Below, piece after piece: positions 8,323 through 18,159 of a stretch of DNA of 64,000 nucleotides. The stretch is from Anaeromyxobacter oryzisoli (GTDB taxonomy: Bacteria > Myxococcota > Myxococcia > Myxococcales > Anaeromyxobacteraceae): the NCBI RefSeq assembly GCF_022690765.1, contig NZ_JALCZA010000008.1, positions 1 through 64,000 of the forward strand, in the 5' to 3' direction. Position 1 is the first letter of the stretch. Each line of letters opens with the position of its first letter. The notes under the pieces are model-generated. The model saw only the letters and a list, made by a program, of their open reading frames with translations, was not told the DNA's origin and did no database searches. The position numbers were made by a program, and so were the translations under genes.

Positions 8323-9935
8323 GGTTTGCCCCTCCGCGAGAACGATGCGGTCCCCCGGCGGCTCGCGCACGGTCGGTCGGCGGGAGGACTCCCTCCCGAT
8401 CGCAGGCGCGGCGGCGCCCGCGTCCACCGGGTGGCCAGGGCCGCGCCGCCTCGGGAGCCGGAGAGGCCGCACGGCGACCCGGCATCCGCTCGCTGAAAGG
8501 ACCAAGCCCTCCGGAGGGCTCGGCGGAGCCCGCGCCTACGACTCTGCTTCCCGGAGGGCCCGCCCCCCCTCCGCGGCGGCCGAGCGAGGGCTCGGGACGA
8601 ACGGGACCGCGCGTGTGACCGCGCGACCGCTCGGACGACGGCGTCCGGGAAGTAGCCGCGCAGGATCATCCGGTATCCCTGGCCCGACGCCGCCCGCCTC
8701 GCGGCGCCTGCCTGGCAGAGCCCCACGCCGTGACCGCGCCCGACGCCGCGGAACACGACCGCCGACCCCGCGTCGGCGAGCGAGAAGCGCGAGCTGCGAA
8801 CGACGCCCCGCCCGACGGCCGCGTCCGCCGCCCGGGCGAAGGCGTCGCCGCCGAGCCGCCAGCGGCCGCGCACGTCGGCGACCTGCACCACCCATCCCCC
8901 TGCGCCTCGCCGCAGCTCCAGCTCCGCCGCGCGGAGGGCGGTCGGGACCCCGGCGGCCCCGGCGGGATCGCTCCGGGCGAGCGCATCGCGCACGGCGTCC
9001 GCGAGGGCGGCCCCGTCGATCGCGGCGCGCCACGCCAGCGGCGGGCAGCCCGGGTCGGCCACGCCGGCGGCCCCGGTGCCGCCGCCCCCGAACGCCTCCG
9101 CCGGGTTCGCGGTGTGGCCGCCGCACGCCGCGTGGAACGAGGCGACCGCGATCTCGCCGGACGGGAGCGCGAGCACCTGTCCGGCCGTGTCACGCGCGGC
9201 GCTCGTCGCGGCGGCGAGGTGCGCGCCGGGGATCCCGGAACCGCGCAGCACCTGGCAATGGGCGAGGTCGCACAGCGCGTCGCCGGGGTGCCTGCCCCGG
9301 ATCGCGAGCGCGTACGAGCGGACCACCACCGCCTGGGCCCGGAGGGCCTCCCGCGGCGTCCCTGGCGGCGTCTCGGACGCGACGACGGCGCCGACGTACC
9401 GCTCCAGCTCGTACGTGGCGTGGAGCTGGAGCGCGCCCCTCCGGGCCCGGATGGCGATCGCGGCGTCGTAGGTCCGCGGCGCCGCGCCCGGGATCGTCAC
9501 CCTCCACCGTCCGGGCGGGAGCGCGAGCGCGGGCGCGGAGCGGCCGTCCACGTCGAGCGCGTCCCCGCGCGCGACCAGGCGAACGCTGCGCCCGCGGCCT
9601 GATGGCGACACCCACTCGCCATGAGCTGCTGCGGCGCACGCTGCCTGCCTGCGCGGGGCAGACTCCTCCCTGCGCTGCTCGCCCTTCGACTCCGGCGCGC
9701 AGCGCGCGCCTACGCTCAGGGCGAACGGAGCTTCGAAGCGCCTGCGCTGCTCGCTCGTCGTGTGCCCCCGCTCGGCGACGGCATCGTGTGCCTCGCGACG
9801 CTCAAGGCAAGCGGGTGGCGCCCATGAGACCACCGCCTCCCCCGGCGCGACCTTCGCCAGCAGCTCGACCTCGACGACCGGCCGCGCCACCGGAGCGCTC
9901 ATCGCGAGAACCGCCGCGAGGCCGAGCGGGATCAT
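8175..9935 (-). CDS. SpoIID/LytB-domain protein carrying an inserted repeat
   Basis: The 586-residue frame begins with a secretion-type N-terminus and continues into a SpoIID/LytB domain from about residue 130 (YELERYVGAVVASE, EALRAQAVVVRSYA, then a GHGVGLCQAGA motif). SpoIID-type proteins are peptidoglycan lytic transglycosylases acting on denuded glycan. Residues 46-103 are encoded entirely by the 175-bp dispersed element (9626-9800), kept in frame. After the natural end of the domain (near base 8640) the frame stays open for about 150 arginine/serine-rich residues and runs 148 bases into the DUF2231 gene. This suggests loss of the original stop, or a frameshift. The ATG lies 2 bases after the pbpC stop, so it is probably translationally coupled. 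The domain looks intact; activity with the insertion is uncertain. Confidence 0.7.
   Translation of the reverse strand: MIPLGLAAVLAMSAPVARPVVEVELLAKVAPGEAVVSWAPPACLERREAHDAVAERGHTTSEQRRRFEAPFALSVGARCAPESKGEQRREESAPRRQAACAAAAHGEWVSPSGRGRSVRLVARGDALDVDGRSAPALALPPGRWRVTIPGAAPRTYDAAIAIRARRGALQLHATYELERYVGAVVASETPPGTPREALRAQAVVVRSYALAIRGRHPGDALCDLAHCQVLRGSGIPGAHLAAATSAARDTAGQVLALPSGEIAVASFHAACGGHTANPAEAFGGGGTGAAGVADPGCPPLAWRAAIDGAALADAVRDALARSDPAGAAGVPTALRAAELELRRGAGGWVVQVADVRGRWRLGGDAFARAADAAVGRGVVRSSRFSLADAGSAVVFRGVGRGHGVGLCQAGAARRAASGQGYRMILRGYFPDAVVRAVARSHARSRSSRALARPPRRGGGPSGKQSRRRGLRRALRRAWSFQRADAGSPCGLSGSRGGAALATRWTRAPPRLRSGGSPPADRPCASRRGTASFSRRGKPWKARRSWWVIPSIRCSWCSRSDCSRRPSSSTSSGWRRARPPSGRRAST
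9626..9800. repeat. 175-bp dispersed element, copy B (inside SpoIID gene)
   Basis: Near-identical, ungapped partner of 859-1033 in the same orientation, including the two-part stem (9679-9724). It lies inside the SpoIID coding sequence and is translated as an arginine/glutamate-rich segment without disrupting the downstream domain frame. The flanking sequence differs from that of copy A, which defines the element ends within a few bases. Confidence 0.85.
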
Positions 9936-9937
9936 CG

Positions 9938-12262
9938 TCACTTCGCCGCTCCGTGGACCGTGAAGGTGCTCACCGCCGCCGGGGCGCGCGCGCCAGGCAG
10001 CCAGACCTCCAGGACGTTGCGCCCCCGGCGCGGCGGGAGCCGGGCCTCGAACGGCGGCGCGAGCGTGAGCACCTCGCCCCCCACTCGCAGCTCGGCCGTC
10101 GCCGTGCCGGCCGGGACCGCGAGGCGCACCGGGATCCCCTGCGCGTCCTCCGGGAACCCGGCCTCCACGAGGTACTCGTCGCCGTCCGCGGGGAGCAGGA
10201 TGCGGAGCGCGCCGCGCGCCGGAGCGCTCGACGCCGCCTCGGCGGCGATCCCCTCCGCGCGCGCCCACCCCAGCAGCTCGGGCGGGAGCGCCAGCGCCGC
10301 CGCGCCGCCGGCGCCGCGCCGGTGCAGGTCGCACGCCTCCCGCGGAGCGGTGCCGGGCAGGAACACCTCGGTCATGCGCGCGGGGCAGGCGGGGCCGAGG
10401 CGCTTCCCGGAGAGCGGGCAGATGTCGGCGCGCTCGAAGCGCGAGCGGTCCACCAGCGGCGCGGGGTCGATCCCCCGCATCGCCCGGACCATCAGCCTCG
10501 CGAAGATCGGCCCGGCGCCCGTGATCCCCGAGACCTGGTGCATGGGCCGCCCGTCGAAGCTCCCCACCCAGACCGCGACCGTCCGCTCGACGGTGTAGCC
10601 GATCGTCCAGTTGTCCACGTAGGCCCGCGACGTCCCCGTCTTCGCCGCGACCGGGAACGGCAGGCGGAGGGCGTTGTCGAGCCCGAACGCGGGCGCCCGC
10701 GCGTTCTCGTCGGAGAGGATGTCGGCGAGCAGCCCCACCGTCGCGCCCGGGAGGAACCGCCGGGGGCGCAGCTCCGGGCGGACCGGCAGGGGCCGCCCGG
10801 CGCCGTCCTTCGCGGCGCGGACCTCCACCAGCGGCTCCACCACGCCGCCGCGCGCCAGCCCGCGATAGGCGCGCGCCAGCTCGCGGAGGGAGACGTCGCC
10901 GTTCCCCAGCACCACCCCGGCGCCGTACCGATCCGCGCCGCTCGAGAGGCTCTCGAAGCCGGCGGCGCGGAGCGTCCGGAGCACGTGCTCGGGGCCGAGG
11001 CGCTCCGCCACCCTGACCGCTGGGACGTTGTAGCTGTTCTGGAGGGCCGCCCGGAGCCGCACCGGCCCGTGGACGCGCCGATCGTAGTTGTGCGGGACCC
11101 AGTCGCCCGCCGGGGTGGCGAGCCGCACCTCGACGTCGGAGAGGAGGGTCGCGGGCGTGTCCCCGCGGGCGAGGGCGAGCCCGTAGGCGAACGGCTTCAG
11201 CGCCGACCCGGGCTGCCGGAGCGCGCGCGCGCCGTCGTTCTGACCCTGCCGCGCCTCGTCCAGGAAGTCGGCGGACCCGACGTAGGCCAGCACCTCGCCG
11301 GTGGCGTTCTCCACCACCAGCGCGGCGGCGTTGGCGAGGCGCGGATCGGCCGCGAGCTCGGCGCGGACGAGCTCCTCCGCGTCGTGCTGGAGGCCCGGGT
11401 CGAGCGACGTCTCCACCTCGGCGGCGCCGTCGAGGCCGAGCGCCGGCAGATCACGCACCAGGGCCTCGACCAGGTGCGGCGCCGCGAACGCGCGCGCCGG
11501 CGGGACGAGATCGAGCGGTGCCTCGCTGGCGAGCTGCGCCGCGCGCCGGTCGAGGAGCCCGCGCGCCGCCATCCGGGCGAGGACGTCCGCCGTCCGCGCC
11601 CGCGCCGCGCCAGGCCGGCGCCACGGGTCGAGGGCGGCGGGCGCACGCGCGAGCCCGGCCAGGAGGGCGGCCTGGCCCGCGGAGAGCGTCCGCGCCGGCC
11701 GCCCGAAGTACCAGGCCGCCGCCGCCTCGACGCCGTACAGGTCGCGCCCGAGCGGCACGCGGTCGAGGTACGCGCGCAGGATCGCGTCCTTGTCGAGGTG
11801 GGCCTCGAGCCGGAGCGCCCAGAGCCCCTCCCGGACCTTCCCCGCGAAGCTGCGCGGCCGCGGCACGAGCTGCCGCGCGAGCTGCATGGTGAGGGTGGAC
11901 GCGCCCGAGACGATCCGCCGCCGCGCCACGAGCTGCCAGCCCGCGCGGAGGACCGCGAGCGGGTCCACGCCGGGGTGGTGCTCGAAGCGCGCGTCCTCGG
12001 CGGCGACGAACGCCGCGCGGACGAGCGGCGGGACGGGCTCTCCCGGCGGCAGCGGCACGCTCCGGCCGTCCGCGCGCGACGCCACCTCGCGCAGCAGGCG
12101 CCCGGTGCGATCGGTGAACCGGATCGCCGCGACCGGCCGGCGCTCCAGCAGCCCCTCCGGGAGCGGCGCCGCGACGAACGCCGCGGCGCCGAGCGCGAGC
12201 AGCGCCGCGACGGCGGCGAGCGCCCGCCACGCGCCGCGCGCGCCCGGCACGCCGGGCGTCAT
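9938..12262 (-). CDS. pbpC: Penicillin-binding protein 1C
   Basis: A 774-residue bifunctional murein synthase. An N-terminal membrane anchor (about 11-33) precedes a GT51 glycosyltransferase domain with EDARFEHHPGVD near residue 87 and SGASTLTMQLARQL near 118. A transpeptidase domain follows, with the active-site serine in GSALKPF, the SYN motif, and KTGTS. A C-terminal domain of the PBP1C type (about 690-774) closes the protein. It polymerises and cross-links peptidoglycan at the periplasmic face. Its ATG overlaps the stop of the alpha-2-macroglobulin gene by 4 bases (ATGA at 12259-12262). This repeats the yfhM-pbpC arrangement of E. coli, where the two are thought to work together in defence and cell-wall repair. 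Confidence 0.92.
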   Translation of the reverse strand: MTPGVPGARGAWRALAAVAALLALGAAAFVAAPLPEGLLERRPVAAIRFTDRTGRLLREVASRADGRSVPLPPGEPVPPLVRAAFVAAEDARFEHHPGVDPLAVLRAGWQLVARRRIVSGASTLTMQLARQLVPRPRSFAGKVREGLWALRLEAHLDKDAILRAYLDRVPLGRDLYGVEAAAAWYFGRPARTLSAGQAALLAGLARAPAALDPWRRPGAARARTADVLARMAARGLLDRRAAQLASEAPLDLVPPARAFAAPHLVEALVRDLPALGLDGAAEVETSLDPGLQHDAEELVRAELAADPRLANAAALVVENATGEVLAYVGSADFLDEARQGQNDGARALRQPGSALKPFAYGLALARGDTPATLLSDVEVRLATPAGDWVPHNYDRRVHGPVRLRAALQNSYNVPAVRVAERLGPEHVLRTLRAAGFESLSSGADRYGAGVVLGNGDVSLRELARAYRGLARGGVVEPLVEVRAAKDGAGRPLPVRPELRPRRFLPGATVGLLADILSDENARAPAFGLDNALRLPFPVAAKTGTSRAYVDNWTIGYTVERTVAVWVGSFDGRPMHQVSGITGAGPIFARLMVRAMRGIDPAPLVDRSRFERADICPLSGKRLGPACPARMTEVFLPGTAPREACDLHRRGAGGAAALALPPELLGWARAEGIAAEAASSAPARGALRILLPADGDEYLVEAGFPEDAQGIPVRLAVPAGTATAELRVGGEVLTLAPPFEARLPPRRGRNVLEVWLPGARAPAAVSTFTVHGAAK

Positions 12263-15200
12263 CGCCGCCTCGCCACCCGCTCGTCCATCCGGACCTCGAA
12301 CGCGCCGCCGTCGGACCGGCCGAAGACCTCCGGCGCGTACATCTCCTCGGCGTGCGCCGGCGAGAGCACGAAGGACCCCGGCGTGGTCGCCCGCGCCACG
12401 AAGCTAGCCACGTGGAGGCCGGGGGGGAGCCGATCCGCGAACAGCACGAGCCGGTCGTCGCGCCGCTCCTCGTGGCCGAACGGCGTCCAGAACCGGGAGC
12501 CCCAGGGCGTGCCGTCCTCCCCGTAGGCGTCGGCGGTCTCCGCCTCGTAGTCCTCGCCCGGCCCGTCGGTCGAGCCCGGCGAGGCCGCTCCGGTGGTCCC
12601 CGCCCGCGCCGGCGCCTGGGCCGTGCTCGCGAGCGTGGTGTCCACGATCTCGAGCCCCGCGGGGATGGGGATCGCGACGGCGACGAAGTGGCGCTCCTGC
12701 GGCGTGCCGATGCGGACGCGGACGCGGACCAGGTCGCCGGCGCGGGCCGCGTGGATCTGCCCGCCGCCGTCGTACGGCTCGATCCAGCGCTGCACGAAGA
12801 TCCCGCGCTCGAGCGGATCCTTCGGGACCGCCGCGGGCGCGTAGCGGAGGATCGCGCCGTAGTAGAGGACGCCCGCCTTCCCGTCGCGCTGGAAGACGAG
12901 CGGGAGCGGCGCGGTGGCTCGCGGCAGCGCCGCCATCGGGACCGCCTCGCGGACCACCTCCGTGGAGCGCCCCTGGAACGGCGCCGTCGCGATCTCCTTC
13001 CCTCCCAGCGCGACGCGGGCGGTGAAGTCCGGCGCGGCCTTCTCCTTCGTCCGCGCCACCTCGGCGAGCCCCATCAGCGCGAAGGCGGCCTCCTGGGTGT
13101 TCCGGAACTTCCCGTCCTTCTGCCGGATCCGGCCGAGGTAGGCCGCGATCTTGCCGACGAACGGGTGGTCCGGCGCCACGTCGGTGAGCGTCCCGAGCAC
13201 GATCCCGGTCGTGCGGGTGTCGGACGACCAGAGCGTGGCGTAGGTCTGCGCGTCGGTCTCCTCGAAGTGGACCTCGGCCGGCGTCTCCTTGGCGTGGTCG
13301 AGCACCTCCCGCAGCACCCTGCGCGCCTCGCCCCGGTCGCCGCCGCCGGCGAACATCGCGTCCGCGAGCATGGCCTTCGAGAAGAGCGGGAGGGCGCCTC
13401 GCCGTCCGGCGAGCTCGCCGTAGTACGACGCCCGCGGCGCCCGCGTCCTCGCCAGCGCGTACAGCGCGAAGACGCGCGTCGGGTCGTCGGGCGCGACGCA
13501 CGGGCCGCCGCAGCGGGTGCACCGCCCCGCCGCGACGGTGCCGGCCAGGTAGGCCTGACCGCGCGCGAGCGCCGCCCGGTCCACGGGGTAGCCGAGGTCC
13601 GCAGCGCGCCCGAGCGCCAGCACCACGTAGGACGAGACCCACTCGCCCGAGCAGCTCGACGTGGACCAGTACCGGTAGCCGCCGTCGGGCTCCTGCAGCG
13701 TCTCGAGCGCCTTCACGGTGCGCCGCACCACCTCGTCCGGATCGTCGGTCTGGTACGTCCGGAACACCTCGTCGCCCAGCCAGGCCCGGGCCCACGCGGG
13801 CGGCTCCGGCGCCTTCGCCCCCGGCACGTGCTTCAGCCCGAACTTGCCCTGGAGCTCGCGGAGGGCGATGAACGGGACGAGCCGCGACGAGAGCTGCTCG
13901 GCGCAGCCGTACGGGTACTCCACGAGCTGCCGCATGCTCTCGCCGAACCCGCCGAGCGCGGTGGAGGCGAGCGAGATCTCCAGCCCGCCCACGTCGCGGC
14001 GGACTCCGCCGGGCGGGAGCAGCGCCTCCTGCCGGCGATCGCGCGTGTCCGCGTGGACCGCCACCGCCTCCTGCTCGACCGGCACCAGCACCGGCAGCTT
14101 CTGCTCCACCCCGTCGCGCTCACCCGCGCCGGTCACGGTGAAGCGGAGCGTGGCGACGCCGGGCGTGGACGCCTCGAAGGGGAACCGCACCTCGCGCGGC
14201 TTGCCGTCGAGCGTGACCCGCCGCACGGCCTTTCCGCTCAGCGCGAGCCCGATCGCCTCGGCCCGGACCTCCGCCTCGCGGACCTTCCCGCCGGGGGCGT
14301 GCACGACCACGCCGGCCTCGAACCGGTCCCCCGAGCGCGCCACGCGCGGCAGCGCCGGCAGCGCCATGAGCGGCTTCGCGACCGCCACCGCCGAGTCCCC
14401 CTTGCCCATCCGGTCGTCCCTCGAGACCGCGACGGCCATGATCCGGTAGGTCGTGAGGTTGTCCGGGAGCTCGAACGTCACAGTGGCCCGCCCCTCGGCG
14501 TCGGTCCGGACCTCCGGCGCGAAGAGCACGGTGGTCTTGAACGAGGACCGGAACCCGCCGCCGGCGCCGTCCCCGCCGCCGCCGCCGGCGGTCTCGCCCT
14601 TCTCGCCGTACCTGCGCCGCTCCACGAGGTGGATGAGCGGCTCGCCGGTGAGGACGGACACGCCGCGCTCGGGGTGGATCAGCTCCACCGGGTCCGGCGG
14701 CTCGTACGCGGTCAGCCGCAGCACCCCCTCGTCCACCGCCCACACGGTGAGCTCGGCGGGCGTGCCCCTCCCCCGCCAGTCCGTGACCCGGAGGCTCACC
14801 TTCACGCGATCGCGCGGGCGCTTCTCGCGCGCGTCGGGCGCGACGGCGACCGAGAGCCGCTTGGCCTTCTTCTCGACGTCCAGCTTCACGTACCCGACGC
14901 GCACCTGCGGCCGGCCGGGATCGGCGTCCCCCGGCGGCGCGTCCTTCGTCTCGACGCGCCCGCGGACCAGCACGACGGAGACGAAGACGTTCGGGATGCT
15001 CTGCTCCGGGAGCGGCACCTCGATGGTCGAGGCGGCGCCCGAGAGCGTCACGCGGCGCGCAGACAGCACGCCCTCGCGCTCGACCGTGACGACGGCCTCC
15101 GCGGACGGGAACGGGCTCTTCACGAGCACCCGGGCCGTCTGCCCGGGCTCGTAGACGCGCCGGTCGGCCACGAGATCGAGGCGGTCGGTGTCCTCGCGCT

Positions 15201-18159
15201 GCCACGACACCCACCCGGCCCCCACCACGTAGAACGGGGAGCGCGTGACCTGGCGGCGCCCCCGGTCGTCGGTGACGGTCGCCTCCGCGACGTACAGCCC
15301 GGCCGCGGGGGGCGTGAAGACGCACTCCGCGGGGCTCGCACCCGTCTCGAGCTTGCAGCCGCCCTTCGCCTCCTCCTGGAGCTCGCTCTCGGTGCTCCAG
15401 CGACCGCCGACGCCCTTCTTCCGGATCCACCTCCACTCGCGCCGCTTGAGGGTCAGCTCGACCTTCGAGCGCACGCGCCGGCCGTCCGGCGCGGCCGCGA
15501 CGACCTCGAGCACGTCCGCCTTGCCGACCTCGGCGAAGCCCGTCCCGCGGCGCCGCACGCCCGCGTAGACCGCGGCCGGGTGCACCGTGACCGCGGCCCG
15601 GTTCGCGATCCGCTGCCGGTTCACGTCGGTGACCTCGGCCTCGACGGTGTAGCGCCACGTCCGCCCGCCGGTCGCCTCGGCCTTCCCGGCGTCCACCGCG
15701 AGCAGGCCGGACGGGTCCGTCTCCCCTCCTCCGCTGGCGGCGACGTCCCGGCTCGGCGCCGGCGCGTCGTCGTCCCACCACCAGGAGCTCGGACCGAACG
15801 CGAAGCCCGTGTTGCCCGGCGGCTCGAACGGGATCGTCTCGCGCGTCACGGTCCAGCGCACGCCCCCCCCCGGCATGGCGCCGCCGAAGAGATAGCGCGC
15901 CAGGACCTCGGCCCGGAGGGCGTCGCCCGCGACCTGCTCCTTCTGCGGCGCCGTCACGTCCACGCGGAACTGCGGCGCGCGGTACTCCTCCACGCGGAAC
16001 GCGCCGGCGTACCGGAGCGTCTCGGCGCCGACCTTCACCTCCGCCGCCACCTCGTACGCGCCGAGCGGCGCGTCCCGGTCCACGGCGACGTCGGTGGACC
16101 ACGTGCCGAACGGGGTGAGCTTCACCTGGCCGGAGTGGATCTCCTTCCCGCGCGCGCTCGTGACGCGCACCTTGACGGTCGCCTCGCCCGGCGAGGCGAT
16201 CCTCCCGAGGCGGCGCAGGCGGACGATCCCCTTGAGGTGAGCCGTCTCGCCCGGCCGGTAGATCCCGCGCTCGGCGAAGAGGCCGCCGAGCTCCTGCGCG
16301 GCGTTGCCCTCCCAGTCGGTGGGCATGTCGAAGGCGGAGGGATCGAGCCCGCCCGCCCAGGTGGACAGGGTGACGCCCAGGTCGCCGCCGAGCCGCGCGG
16401 AGACCAGCGCGAAGGGAGCCTCGAACCGCCAGCGATCGGCGCGCTCGGCCGGGACGAGCTGCGCCAGCCCGGGGACGCGCGCGAGCCCGTCCGCGTCGGT
16501 CGTGCCCGTCCACTTCTGCGCGCCGGTCCGATCGTGGAGGGCGAGCTCGGCCCCCGCGACCGGCTCCCCGTCGGAGAGCCGGGTGACCCAGACCACGCCG
16601 GACGCGGCGCCGAGCTTTGCGTGGACGGCGAGATCGGTGAGCTGGCCGATCACGTGTCGGGTGCGCTCGTGGGACGCGTCGCGCGGGACCTCGGGCGCCT
16701 CCGCCCTCAACGCGAACAGCGTGGTCCCCTTGCCGGCGAGCAGCTCGCGGACGGGGATGGGGACCGTGCGCGACGCGTTCTTCCGGGTCGAGACGTCGAT
16801 CGTCCGGGAGAGGCCCGCGTCGAAGAAGCCGGCCGGCGGCCCGTCCGAGCGGGCGAGATAGCGCGCCATCGACGGCACGTCGAGCGGGACGAAGCGGAGC
16901 TGCAGCGCCTTCACGTTCCACGCGGAGGCGGGGAGCGCGCCGTCGCCCTTCGCCTCGAGCAGCGCCACGTCCCCGCCCACGTCGAAGCCCGGCTCGAGAT
17001 CGCTCGTGGTGAAGTCCGCCTGGAACGGCGCCGCCAGCGCCTGCCCGAACTCGTCGCGCGCGGTCGTGCCGATGGCGATCCGGTAGCGGGTCCCGGGCCG
17101 GAAGACGGCCGGGAGCCACACGGTGTTCTCGCTCGCGTGCACCTCGTCCCAGTCCAGCTTCACGGGGGGCGTGATGGTGATCGCGCGCTCGAGCGAGGGC
17201 AGGTCCGGGGGGTTCGAGAGCGTCACGCGGACGGGGCCGCGCGGGCAGTCGCCGCTGGACCAGGGGCAGGCCGCGATGGCGGCGGCCCGGAACGGACCGT
17301 AGGTGCGCAGCTCCCAGGCCTGCTGCCCCTCGAGCGCGAGCGGGCCCTCGGCGCTCTCCAGGCCGGGCGCGATCCGCAGGACGACCCTGGCGTCGAGCGG
17401 CAGCGGGCGCGCGGGGGTGATCTCGTACCGGACCCGGCGGTCCTCGAACCCGCCCTGGGCCGCGTCGGGCCGGGCCGGCCCCCCCGCCTCCTCGCGGCCG
17501 CCCCGCCGCTTCTCGTCCGCGAGCCGGATCTCCTTCACCGCGACCGGCCACCCGGACCGTCCGGCGACCTCGAGGTCGAGGTGCTTCCCGAGGTCCTTCA
17601 CCGATTGGTTGAAGATGACGGAGATCGGCTGGCGCGGGGCGAGCCACGAGGCCCATGGCCCGCGCGGCGAGACCACCTGCACCTGCGGCCGTGGCGTCTC
17701 GAAGCCGAACGTGTACGGCGCGGCGAGCACGGTCCCGTCCGCGGCCCGGAGCCCCTTCGGCGCCGTCACCGTGAAGCGCGTCGCGAACGGGACGCGCCCC
17801 TTCGGCACGAGCTCGGTCGTGGCCGACCCGAGCCAGCGCCAGGCGCCGTCGATCGCCGGCTCCACGGAGATCGGGGTGGGGAGGCCTCGCTCCAGCTCGA
17901 CCGAGCCCATCGCGACGACCGGCTTCGAGAAGGTGACCGTCGGTCGGACCTCGCCCTCGACCACGCCCTGCGGTCGCGCCACGACCACCGCGAGCTCGCC
18001 GTTCGCGCCGGGCAGCGCCTCGGGCGCGATCGAGAAGCTCGGCGCGTCCGGCAACGCCTCGACGGCGAGGCCGTCACCGGTGCGCGGGGCGCCGCAGCCC
18101 CGGGCGCAGGCGGCGAGGCCGAGTGCGGCGACGACCGCAGCGATCGAACGACCGTTCAT
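12259..18159 (-). CDS. Bacterial alpha-2-macroglobulin lipoprotein
   Basis: A 1966-residue exported protein, a bacterial alpha-2-macroglobulin of the YfhM type. The N-terminus has a lipoprotein signal (LGLAAC, acylated Cys near residue 18), so it is probably membrane-anchored in the periplasm. Many macroglobulin-like beta domains precede a complement-like thioester domain with the CAEQ motif (YPYGCAEQL near residue 1418), which can covalently trap attacking proteases. A bait-type, glycine-rich segment (GGGGGDGAGGG) lies before it. The ATG at 18159 is preceded by GGGAG and fits the signal peptide better than the upstream in-frame codon at 18201. It is the first gene of the A2M-pbpC-SpoIID unit. 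Length and motif order are normal for the family. Confidence 0.92.
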   Translation of the reverse strand: MNGRSIAAVVAALGLAACARGCGAPRTGDGLAVEALPDAPSFSIAPEALPGANGELAVVVARPQGVVEGEVRPTVTFSKPVVAMGSVELERGLPTPISVEPAIDGAWRWLGSATTELVPKGRVPFATRFTVTAPKGLRAADGTVLAAPYTFGFETPRPQVQVVSPRGPWASWLAPRQPISVIFNQSVKDLGKHLDLEVAGRSGWPVAVKEIRLADEKRRGGREEAGGPARPDAAQGGFEDRRVRYEITPARPLPLDARVVLRIAPGLESAEGPLALEGQQAWELRTYGPFRAAAIAACPWSSGDCPRGPVRVTLSNPPDLPSLERAITITPPVKLDWDEVHASENTVWLPAVFRPGTRYRIAIGTTARDEFGQALAAPFQADFTTSDLEPGFDVGGDVALLEAKGDGALPASAWNVKALQLRFVPLDVPSMARYLARSDGPPAGFFDAGLSRTIDVSTRKNASRTVPIPVRELLAGKGTTLFALRAEAPEVPRDASHERTRHVIGQLTDLAVHAKLGAASGVVWVTRLSDGEPVAGAELALHDRTGAQKWTGTTDADGLARVPGLAQLVPAERADRWRFEAPFALVSARLGGDLGVTLSTWAGGLDPSAFDMPTDWEGNAAQELGGLFAERGIYRPGETAHLKGIVRLRRLGRIASPGEATVKVRVTSARGKEIHSGQVKLTPFGTWSTDVAVDRDAPLGAYEVAAEVKVGAETLRYAGAFRVEEYRAPQFRVDVTAPQKEQVAGDALRAEVLARYLFGGAMPGGGVRWTVTRETIPFEPPGNTGFAFGPSSWWWDDDAPAPSRDVAASGGGETDPSGLLAVDAGKAEATGGRTWRYTVEAEVTDVNRQRIANRAAVTVHPAAVYAGVRRRGTGFAEVGKADVLEVVAAAPDGRRVRSKVELTLKRREWRWIRKKGVGGRWSTESELQEEAKGGCKLETGASPAECVFTPPAAGLYVAEATVTDDRGRRQVTRSPFYVVGAGWVSWQREDTDRLDLVADRRVYEPGQTARVLVKSPFPSAEAVVTVEREGVLSARRVTLSGAASTIEVPLPEQSIPNVFVSVVLVRGRVETKDAPPGDADPGRPQVRVGYVKLDVEKKAKRLSVAVAPDAREKRPRDRVKVSLRVTDWRGRGTPAELTVWAVDEGVLRLTAYEPPDPVELIHPERGVSVLTGEPLIHLVERRRYGEKGETAGGGGGDGAGGGFRSSFKTTVLFAPEVRTDAEGRATVTFELPDNLTTYRIMAVAVSRDDRMGKGDSAVAVAKPLMALPALPRVARSGDRFEAGVVVHAPGGKVREAEVRAEAIGLALSGKAVRRVTLDGKPREVRFPFEASTPGVATLRFTVTGAGERDGVEQKLPVLVPVEQEAVAVHADTRDRRQEALLPPGGVRRDVGGLEISLASTALGGFGESMRQLVEYPYGCAEQLSSRLVPFIALRELQGKFGLKHVPGAKAPEPPAWARAWLGDEVFRTYQTDDPDEVVRRTVKALETLQEPDGGYRYWSTSSCSGEWVSSYVVLALGRAADLGYPVDRAALARGQAYLAGTVAAGRCTRCGGPCVAPDDPTRVFALYALARTRAPRASYYGELAGRRGALPLFSKAMLADAMFAGGGDRGEARRVLREVLDHAKETPAEVHFEETDAQTYATLWSSDTRTTGIVLGTLTDVAPDHPFVGKIAAYLGRIRQKDGKFRNTQEAAFALMGLAEVARTKEKAAPDFTARVALGGKEIATAPFQGRSTEVVREAVPMAALPRATAPLPLVFQRDGKAGVLYYGAILRYAPAAVPKDPLERGIFVQRWIEPYDGGGQIHAARAGDLVRVRVRIGTPQERHFVAVAIPIPAGLEIVDTTLASTAQAPARAGTTGAASPGSTDGPGEDYEAETADAYGEDGTPWGSRFWTPFGHEERRDDRLVLFADRLPPGLHVASFVARATTPGSFVLSPAHAEEMYAPEVFGRSDGGAFEVRMDERVARRR

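Noticed and set aside
16380-16440. Another copy of the dispersed repeat inside the alpha-2-macroglobulin gene (RFEAPFAL match)
   Set aside because: The short peptide match is part of a normal family strand, and flanking DNA does not match the 175-bp element.
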